Shown: positions 1-5,993 of the stretch, piece by piece
How positions within the stretch are numbered: position 1 is the first letter of the stretch
How the letters are laid out: each line of letters opens with the position of its first letter
From: Mycobacterium sp. DL99
GTDB lineage: Bacteria; Actinomycetota; Actinomycetes; Mycobacteriales; Mycobacteriaceae
Direction of reading: 5' to 3'
NCBI RefSeq assembly: GCF_004762045.1
Contig: NZ_SJOM01000007.1
Coordinates: 6,444,583 to 6,508,582 of the forward strand
Length of the DNA stretch: 64,000 nt
Made by a program: the position numbers and the translations under genes
The notes under the pieces: model-generated
Seen by the model: only the letters and a program-made list of their open reading frames with translations
Told to the model about the DNA's origin: nothing
Databases searched by the model: none

Positions 1-76
1 TCGTAGTGCATCCTGTGGCCACCGCGGCAGCCAAGACAACAACGACACTCACCCCGGCAAGACCCCTGAACCGCAT
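1..76 (-). CDS. Lipoprotein, N-terminal part only (runs off the left edge)
   Basis: Reading leftward from an ATG at 74-76 gives 25 codons open to the edge. The peptide starts MRFRGLAGVSVVVVLAAAV and continues ATGC, a positively charged start, a hydrophobic core and a lipobox-like ATG-Cys with Cys23 as the lipidation site. It is therefore probably an exported lipoprotein; the mature part lies outside the window, so its function cannot be told. A TANNNT-type -10 (TAGTCT on the minus strand, 82-87) lies only 5 bases before the ATG, so a leaderless or near-leaderless transcript is possible. It is divergent from the lipase-like gene at 234. Confidence 0.6.
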   Translation of the reverse strand, partial: MRFRGLAGVSVVVVLAAAVATGCTT

Positions 77-233
77 ACCTGAGACTACGACGCCGGGCCG
101 TCACATTGGCCGCAAAAACCAAGACTGCCATCGCACGTTGTCATATATTGGGCCGGCGTGTGTTCGCGACGGCTGACATTCCCGTTGGCAGCGGTCCGGA
201 CACTTCCGCGGAATGTCAAGGGGGACATCGGTA

Positions 234-2057
234 ATGGTGAACAGTTCGCGCTGCCCGGAGAACGCCGGCCGCATACCACTGCGGTACGGCCTGTCGGTCG
301 TGGCCATCGGCATCGGCATCGCAGGCGCCAGTGCCCACCCGGTGGCATGGGCGGACCCCGGCACGACCGGTTCATCGACCTCATCGGGCCATACGTCGAG
401 TCACTCGAGTACGGGAACCGGCCACGGACCCAAGAAGCCGACCGACCGGCGTGGCACACGTCCGAACCGGCCCTCGTCGCCCGCGAAGACCGACGCCTCC
501 GACACTGCCGGCAAGACAGCTCCTGACCCGACGCCGTCGAACGATAACGTCAACTCCCCCGCCGCACAGCCGACTTCCACAGCGCCGCAGCCGGAGTCGA
601 TCGCCGACATCGTCCGCGGGAAACTCCGTAACATCAAGACGGCCGCACCCCTGCGGATCGATGGCACGCGCTTGGCCAAGTCCGACTTCACACCCCGCGT
701 GACGGCGAAGCGCCCGGCGGCGATCGCCCCGTCAGCCGTCACCGACCGCGAGGACGTCGGCTCCGCCCTGTCGCCGGCTCCGGCGCCGGAACGCACGGCG
801 ACCCTCCCGGAAATCACTGCGGTCATCCAAGCCGCCCCGAAGGTCGCCGCGAACGAAATCCCCCTGACGGCGAAGGTCGCCGCGGTATCCAGCACCACCA
901 AGACGACTCCGAAACCCCCGGAGCCGTTGTCGCCGATCGCCAAGATCGCCGAGTTGCCCGGCCGCATCGTCAACACGGTCCTGCAGGTGCTGGACATCAC
1001 CGTGGCGGCCAACGGCCCGAAGAGCCCGATCAACTTCGCACCGATCAACGATGCGATCTTCGCGGCGTTCCGGGAGATCGAAGGACAGCTGGGACTGACC
1101 AAAACGCCTGCGGCGCAACCGGTGCCGCCGACCATGACCTACGACGGGCCCACGACAGGCAAGACCCCGACGGTGTCACAGTTCCTCAATGCCGCGACCG
1201 CCGCGTATGTATTCGGCGGCACCCCCGGCGACCTGAAACCGTTCGTGGTCAACGGCAAGCAGATGGAATCGACCAACGTGCTGTCGGGAATGTCCGCCAA
1301 AGCATGGGTGACGCCCGACGGCCAGATCATCATCGCCTACCAGGGCACCACGGGTGGCACGAACCTGCTGCACAATCCGCTGATCGCCGTCTCCCAGGTG
1401 ATCGCCGATACGCAGGTGATCTTCACCGACACCACGCCGTGGGCCTTCACCGATTCGGTGGCCTTCGAGCGGGAGGTGGAGGCCGCCGCCATCGCGCAGG
1501 GCTACCGCAAGGAGGACATCTTCGTCACCGGCCACTCACTCGGTGGCTGGGAAGCCGCGTACGTGGCCCAGCAGACAGGCCTGGGCGGCGTCGGTTTCGA
1601 GAGCCCCGGTCTCAACACCACGGTGCCGGGCAACGGGGCCGACTCCGGGTTCGTCAACGTCCTCACCTACGGCGATACCGCGGCCTACTTCTCCACCGAT
1701 ATACCCGGGCTACAACCGTTCATGCCTGAGTACGTGCCCGGCGGCGGCAGCAAGCCGCACTACGGCTCGATCGTGATGATCGGTGATCCTGCCGCTGCGA
1801 CGCCGTTGATCAACGCCGCGGCGCTGTGGGGCACCGGCCCCATCCGCAGCGTGATCTTCCTCGTCGACATGCTGGGCAACTTCCTCCAGTACCACCTGCC
1901 CGGCATCCAGGCCTACCACCTGGGTGTCACCCCGGATCCCGGCGTCGTGCCGTGGCTGGGAACCGCGGCGGGCCCGGTCAATGCCGACTACGCCGGCATG
2001 ACGATTCCGGAACTGAAGAAAGCGGCCTCGGACGCGGGGACGCTGATCAGGCCCTGA
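234..2057 (+). CDS. Secreted lipase-like alpha/beta hydrolase with a long disordered N-terminal region
   Basis: The product is 607 residues. I chose the ATG at 234 over the in-frame ATG at 213 because AAGGGGG at 218-224 sits 9 bases before 234. An N-terminal hydrophobic segment (about residues 17-37) ending AWA-D looks like a Sec signal peptide. Residues 40-330 are rich in Ser, Thr, Pro and Ala and look disordered, as in mycobacterial wall-spanning proteins. The C-terminal 270 residues carry a lipase-type nucleophile elbow, GHSLGG, with Ser435, followed by Asp and His candidates (GDPAAA, YHLGV). This resembles class-3 lipases or serine esterases acting outside the cell. The substrate is unknown. 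The gene is convergent with the NTF2-like gene at 2083-2499. Confidence 0.7.
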   Translation: MVNSSRCPENAGRIPLRYGLSVVAIGIGIAGASAHPVAWADPGTTGSSTSSGHTSSHSSTGTGHGPKKPTDRRGTRPNRPSSPAKTDASDTAGKTAPDPTPSNDNVNSPAAQPTSTAPQPESIADIVRGKLRNIKTAAPLRIDGTRLAKSDFTPRVTAKRPAAIAPSAVTDREDVGSALSPAPAPERTATLPEITAVIQAAPKVAANEIPLTAKVAAVSSTTKTTPKPPEPLSPIAKIAELPGRIVNTVLQVLDITVAANGPKSPINFAPINDAIFAAFREIEGQLGLTKTPAAQPVPPTMTYDGPTTGKTPTVSQFLNAATAAYVFGGTPGDLKPFVVNGKQMESTNVLSGMSAKAWVTPDGQIIIAYQGTTGGTNLLHNPLIAVSQVIADTQVIFTDTTPWAFTDSVAFEREVEAAAIAQGYRKEDIFVTGHSLGGWEAAYVAQQTGLGGVGFESPGLNTTVPGNGADSGFVNVLTYGDTAAYFSTDIPGLQPFMPEYVPGGGSKPHYGSIVMIGDPAAATPLINAAALWGTGPIRSVIFLVDMLGNFLQYHLPGIQAYHLGVTPDPGVVPWLGTAAGPVNADYAGMTIPELKKAASDAGTLIRP

Positions 2058-2089
2058 TCAAGCCGGAGCGGCGAGCCGCTGATCAGGCC
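2042..2089. repeat. 12-bp direct repeat around the convergent gene ends
   Basis: GCTGATCAGGCC occurs at 2042-2053 and again at 2078-2089, and between the copies lies the small hairpin AGCGGC-GA-GCCGCT. The repeats bracket the stop codons of the lipase-like and NTF2-like genes. It may serve as a weak bidirectional terminator; there is no T tract. Confidence 0.35.
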
Positions 2090-2499
2090 TGAGCGGACTC
2101 TCGCTGAATCTGTTCTGCGGCTTCTTGTTTGATCCGCTCGAACTGCGCGGCCATGGCCTCGGACAGGGCGGTCGCACCCGACAGCGGCCGGACCATCACC
2201 ATGAAGTCATCGATCTTGCCGTCGGCATCGTGATGCAGGAAGTCGCATCCGGTGATCTTCTTGCCGTCCACCGTGGCCTCGAAGACCAGCGCATGATCCT
2301 GGCCCGAGGCGTCGGCGATCTCCCGGACGTACCGGAAGTCCTCGAAGACCCGCATGACGGCACGCAGGATCGCTGCCGTGATCGGCTTGCCCGGATACGG
2401 CTTGAACGCCACCGGGCTGGTGAACACCACGTCGTCGGCCAACAGCGCCTCGATCGCGGCCTCGTCGCGGGCCTCCACTGCCTTCCTGAACGGATGCAT
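2083..2499 (-). CDS. NTF2-like/SnoaL-fold protein
   Basis: The product is 138 residues, the usual size of an NTF2-like alpha+beta barrel. The N-terminal helix and strand pattern (EAIEALLADDVVFTSPVAF) and the following PYPGK and DFLHHDADGKIDDF segments are typical of SnoaL-like proteins. Such folds bind small hydrophobic ligands or act as isomerases or cyclases, and no catalytic assignment is possible here. The last 30 residues form a charged helix. GGAGGTGGC lies just upstream of the ATG as the ribosome-binding site. It is divergent from the PadR regulator at 2603, so it is a likely target of that regulator. Confidence 0.7.
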   Translation of the reverse strand: MHPFRKAVEARDEAAIEALLADDVVFTSPVAFKPYPGKPITAAILRAVMRVFEDFRYVREIADASGQDHALVFEATVDGKKITGCDFLHHDADGKIDDFMVMVRPLSGATALSEAMAAQFERIKQEAAEQIQRESAQA

Positions 2500-2559
2500 A
2501 TGCCACCTCCAATACCCGATTCATCAACTAGCGGCGATGCTAGGCGCGACGGCTTTCAA

Positions 2560-2602
2560 TAGTCAATATTTTGAATAATCACTTCGCTGCTAGCATCTGC
2601 TC
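2560..2602. promoter_or_regulatory. A/T-rich divergent control region with a palindrome and a leaderless -10
   Basis: The stretch 2559-2585 is strikingly A/T-rich for this genome and holds TCAA-N4-TTGA. Downstream, TGCTAGCA (2588-2595) is a perfect 8-bp palindrome that overlaps TAGCAT (2591-2596), a TANNNT -10 six bases before the PadR ATG. That spacing fits a leaderless PadR mRNA. The palindromes are candidate operators for autoregulation and for control of the divergent NTF2-like gene. Confidence 0.5.
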
Positions 2603-3178
2603 ATGGCGTTACGCGACGCAGTCCTGGCCGCGCTGCTCGACGGCGAGGCATCCGGCTATGACCTGGCCAAAGGGTTCGACGCGTCGGTCGCCAACTTCTG
2701 GATGGCCACCCCTCAGCAGCTCTACCGCGAACTGGACCGTATGGCCGCCGACGGTCTCATCGCCGCCCGGCTCGTCGAGCAGGACCGGCGACCGAACAAG
2801 CGCCTCTACTCACTGACCGACGCGGGCCGGCAGGCATTGCTCGAGTTCACCGAGGTGCCGCCGAAGCCCGGCGCGATCCGCGAAGATCTCCTCGTTCAGG
2901 TCCAGGCGGTGGATTCCGGCAATATCGAAGCGGTCCGCGACGCGCTCACCGAACGCCGGCAATGGGCCACCGCCAAACTCGCGCGTTACCGCCGCGTGCA
3001 AGACCTCCTGCTGGCCGGGCGCACCGAAGCCGCGTACCTGGCCGAGGCCGAGCGCATCGGCCCCTATCTGACACTGCTGCGCGGAATCCGGTTCGAGGAA
3101 GAGAACCTCGACTGGGCGGACCGGGCACTGGCCGTCATCGAACAGCGACTGGCCGCGGCGGGCCGACCTCGTCGATGA
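2603..3178 (+). CDS. PadR-family transcriptional regulator
   Basis: The product is 191 residues. The N-terminal winged helix (about 1-80) has the PadR pattern: a short-loop helix LRDAVLAALLDG, ASGYDLAKGF, the QLYRELDRMAADGLI recognition region, and a wing ending in YSLTDAGR. The C-terminal half (90-180) is the long-helix dimerisation domain of the Vir_act_alpha_C type. PadR proteins are usually repressors that respond to small phenolic or hydrophobic ligands and often control a neighbouring gene; the divergent NTF2-like gene and the convergent serpin-like gene are the nearest candidates. Its last 44 bases overlap the end of the serpin-like gene on the other strand. Confidence 0.85.
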   Translation: MALRDAVLAALLDGEASGYDLAKGFDASVANFWMATPQQLYRELDRMAADGLIAARLVEQDRRPNKRLYSLTDAGRQALLEFTEVPPKPGAIREDLLVQVQAVDSGNIEAVRDALTERRQWATAKLARYRRVQDLLLAGRTEAAYLAEAERIGPYLTLLRGIRFEEENLDWADRALAVIEQRLAAAGRPRR

Positions 3179-4352
3179 CGGTGTCCTGTGGCTCGGTGAC
3201 CCACGCGCTGAATACCGGCACACCACGCCAGGCCTCCGGCCCGTCATAGCGGTCCGCGCAGGCCAGCACTGCGAACGGGCGGTTGAAGCGGATCTCGATC
3301 CGGCGCACCAACACCTCATGGAACCGGGGTACGGATCCGGCGACCATGCCGATCGCCGTCACCGCAGCCGCCTTGAAACCTTCTCGCGTATAGGCGGCGA
3401 CGACCGACTGCCGGGCGCTGAACTCCACCGGTAGGTCCTCGGGCCGCGCGAAGCCGCGGAGCGCGCCGAACACCGGGGCCACACCGGGTGCGTTCTCGAG
3501 ATCGTGGTCGCTCGTCGCCGACCAGGCCGGCAGGTACGTGCTCCACTCCGCGTGAACGTCGGGGCCTCCCACCCTGCGCTCGTGCCGCTCGGTCACCGTC
3601 CACGCATGCCCGTCAGCCAGTTCCTCGACCGGGACACGACGCGCCGCGCATCCGTCACCCCGCAGCATCGCCGCCACCTGATGCGCTGCGGTGTCCACAT
3701 CGTGGGGCACCACCTCGGGCGCGGCGATCACGCTGAAGACATCGAGCGACGACGACGAGGGCGGTGCGGCCACCGCGACCAGCCCGGCGGCCTCGGTGTC
3801 GACCACCAGCTGGATTCCGTCCCGGAACGTCAATGCCGTGCTGATCTGTTCACCGAAGGGCCCGCCCAACTCATTCGTGGTGCCCAGCGGTTGCGCCCAG
3901 CCGATATCGGTGGCGAGCGCGGAAGCCAGTACCAGCCTGGTCAATTCGTTGAGCTGGAGCGGGAATTGGTCGATCAATCCGTTCGTCTGGGACCGCGCCC
4001 AGGCATCGGCCTGCGCCTGCTCCGGGACCGGTCCCCGCTCCACGACATCGGGCAGGGTGCGCGCCCATTCGTCGAACGCCGGCCCCAACTCGCGGTCCCA
4101 CACCGCAGCGAGGGCAGACACCGCCGGGTGCGGCTCACTCAACAGAGCGCCGGCCCGCGCGGCGGCATCGTCGACCGTCGTACCGAGCGCCGCCTCGAGA
4201 TCGCGCCGGAACTCTCCTGTGGCCGTCGGGCCGACCAACGCCAACAACAGCCACAGGCCCAGCGGCGAGGCCACTGCGTGCCCATTGAGCACCGACTGGT
4301 TGAACTGGGCGGCGTAGGCAGACACGAGCTCGGAGTTACTGAGGTCGGGCAT
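3135..4352 (-). CDS. Serpin-like protein (protease inhibitor I4 fold), apparently cytoplasmic
   Basis: The product is 405 residues, close to the usual serpin length of 350-420. Three serpin landmarks appear in order. The helix-B pattern is at residues 23-44 (NGHAVASPLGLWLLLAL). The breach region W-x3-QTNGLI and the following LVLASAL...W are at 118-152. The reactive-loop hinge REGFKAAAVTA is at 323-333, followed by the s4B-s5B signature FNRPFAVLA (356-364) and a final VFSAWVTEP. There is no signal peptide. The loop between hinge and FNRPF is about nine residues longer than in antitrypsin, and the P14/P13 positions (Phe, Lys) are atypical, so inhibition is plausible but unproven. A TANNNT -10 stands six bases before the ATG. 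Confidence 0.75.
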   Translation of the reverse strand: MPDLSNSELVSAYAAQFNQSVLNGHAVASPLGLWLLLALVGPTATGEFRRDLEAALGTTVDDAAARAGALLSEPHPAVSALAAVWDRELGPAFDEWARTLPDVVERGPVPEQAQADAWARSQTNGLIDQFPLQLNELTRLVLASALATDIGWAQPLGTTNELGGPFGEQISTALTFRDGIQLVVDTEAAGLVAVAAPPSSSSLDVFSVIAAPEVVPHDVDTAAHQVAAMLRGDGCAARRVPVEELADGHAWTVTERHERRVGGPDVHAEWSTYLPAWSATSDHDLENAPGVAPVFGALRGFARPEDLPVEFSARQSVVAAYTREGFKAAAVTAIGMVAGSVPRFHEVLVRRIEIRFNRPFAVLACADRYDGPEAWRGVPVFSAWVTEPQDTVIDEVGPPRPVAVR

Positions 4353-4358
4353 GGCCGA

Positions 4359-4364
4359 ACCATA
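4359..4364 (-). promoter_or_regulatory. -10 element, leaderless promoter of the serpin-like gene
   Basis: On the minus strand TATGGT ends six bases before the ATG at 4352. The TANNNT-N6-start geometry matches mycobacterial leaderless promoters and supports this start. Confidence 0.5.
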
Positions 4365-4463
4365 TCGGCCGATCGTGACCGGTAATCGGGTACTTGATTA
4401 CTCGCAACGACGCCCGCCAGAGGTGCCACGATTCACCGGAGCCGGAGCTGAAGGAGGTCCGCG

Positions 4464-4886
4464 ATGGCATTGCCCGCGCTGGTTCTCGTGCACGGCGGCG
4501 GCATTCGTGTTCCGTTCAAGAGGGTCGCCCTCCGTGGAGTGAGGCGGAACCGTCCCAGCGTGACACCGAAGTGGCTGGTGCGATTCGCGTATCTGAACGG
4601 GGTGCCCCGCGTCCGTCGCCGGTTCATGGCAGGCAAACTTCACTCGGAATCGATTGCCGTCATGGCGGAGAAAGTGTCCCGGCGCGGAATGCCGGTCGAT
4701 GTCCCGCGCACCTGGATCTTCACCCTGCGCGATCGCGCGCTGAGACCGAAACGGCAACGCACCTACATCGAGGCGCTCGGCGGGGTGCACACCCTCATCG
4801 AGATGGACACCTGTCACTGCCTGATGGTGAGTGAGCCCGAGCGGCTGGCCCGGATTCTCATCGAGCGCTGCCGGTTGTACGCGTAA
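4464..4886 (+). pseudogene. Internally deleted alpha/beta hydrolase
   Basis: A 140-codon frame with a strong ribosome-binding site (AAGGAGG at 4450-4456). Its first dozen residues (MALPALVLVHGG) are the beta-strand and oxyanion start of an alpha/beta hydrolase. Its last 60 residues (from PRTWIFTLRDRALRPK through the CHCLMVSEPERLA histidine region) are the C-terminal end of the same fold. About 90-100 residues in between, including the GxSxG nucleophile elbow, are missing compared with the normal 230-280. The frame is intact, so a protein may be made, but the catalytic serine is absent. I call it a deletion remnant; a non-catalytic small protein is the alternative. Confidence 0.6.
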
Positions 4887-4955
4887 TGGCGGTCAGACGT
4901 TAGTGTGCTTTCGTCGGCTTCAGCGAACGGGCCGATAGAAAAGTTGAGCAAATTC

Positions 4956-5978
4956 ATGACCGCAGCACCAGAAGCATCGGCGCTCGAAGCCCGCGTCGGC
5001 CACTACTACGAGGCAGACGGCCTCTACCTGGTCGGCCGCGAGAAGGTCCGCGAGTACGCCCGTGCCGTGCAGGACTACAACCCCGCACACTGGGACGTCG
5101 ACGCCGCCGCGAAGCTGGGCTACTCGGGCCTGGTCGCGCCGCTGACCTTCACCTCGACCCCGGCCATGGCCTGCAACCGGCGCATGTTCGAGTCGATCGT
5201 CGTCGGCTATGACACCTACCTGCAGACCGAAGAGGTCTTCGAGCAGCACCGCCCGATCGTGGCCGGCGACGAGCTGCACGTCGACGTCGAGCTGACGTCG
5301 GTCCGCCGGATCGCCGGTCGGGACATGATCACCGTCACCAACACCTTCACGGACCGGGCCGGCGAGCGCGTGCACACCCTGCACACCACCGTCGTCGGCG
5401 TCACCGCCGAAGATCTCAATCCGGAGATCAAGACCGCCGTCCAGCGGGCGATGATGCACGACGTCGACATCTTCGGAGTAGGCGACGACGAGTACGAGAA
5501 GACCGTCCGCCCCGAGGGCGAGATCCGGATCGCCGAGAGCACCACCCGCACGCCGGGTACCCCGTCCTTCGATGACCTGAAGGTCGGCGACGAGATCGGC
5601 GTGCACCACACCCGGCTGTCCCGCGGCGACCTGGTGAACTATGCCGGCGTGGCCGGCGATGCCAACCCGATCCACTGGGACGAGGACATCGCCAAGCTGG
5701 CCGGGCTGCCCGACGTGATCGCACACGGAATGCTCACCATGGGCCTGGGTGCCGGATTCGTCTCCACCTGGTCGGGCGATCCGGGGGCCGTCACCCGCTA
5801 CGCCGTGCGGCTGTCCCAGCCCGCGATCGTGTCGGCCAAGGAAGGCGCTGACATCGAGTTCAGCGGCAAGATCAAGTCGCTTGACCCGGAGACCCGCAAC
5901 GGTGTCGTCATCGTCGCCGCAAAGGCCGACGGCAAGAAGATCTTCGGCCTGGCGACGATGAACATCCGCTTCAGCTGA
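4956..5978 (+). CDS. Fused two-domain MaoC-type (3R)-hydroxyacyl dehydratase (HadA-HadB-like)
   Basis: The product is 340 residues when started at the ATG at 4956; an upstream in-frame start at 4905 adds 17 unconserved residues. Residues 15-160 match the MaoC_dehydrat_N/HadA-type hot-dog domain (VGREKVREYARAVQDYNP.HWD). Residues 200-340 match the catalytic MaoC/HadB-type domain, with the hydratase motif RGDLVNYAGVAGDANPIHWDE around Asp/His and the HGMLTMGL segment. In mycolic-acid synthesis HadA and HadB are separate subunits that dehydrate FAS-II intermediates; here both are one chain, like the HadAB-type protein I recall as MSMEG_6754. The exact substrate is inferred. It is convergent with mmpL. 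Confidence 0.85.
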   Translation: MTAAPEASALEARVGHYYEADGLYLVGREKVREYARAVQDYNPAHWDVDAAAKLGYSGLVAPLTFTSTPAMACNRRMFESIVVGYDTYLQTEEVFEQHRPIVAGDELHVDVELTSVRRIAGRDMITVTNTFTDRAGERVHTLHTTVVGVTAEDLNPEIKTAVQRAMMHDVDIFGVGDDEYEKTVRPEGEIRIAESTTRTPGTPSFDDLKVGDEIGVHHTRLSRGDLVNYAGVAGDANPIHWDEDIAKLAGLPDVIAHGMLTMGLGAGFVSTWSGDPGAVTRYAVRLSQPAIVSAKEGADIEFSGKIKSLDPETRNGVVIVAAKADGKKIFGLATMNIRFS

Positions 5979-5989
5979 CCCGCTGAAGC
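5968..5989. terminator. Bidirectional hairpin between dehydratase and mmpL
   Basis: GCTTCAGC at 5968-5975 and GCTGAAGC at 5982-5989 form a perfect 8-bp stem with a 6-base loop. It covers the dehydratase stop and lies 5 bases beyond the mmpL stop on the other strand. There is no T tract, which is common for mycobacterial terminators. Confidence 0.55.
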
Positions 5990-5993
5990 CGCC

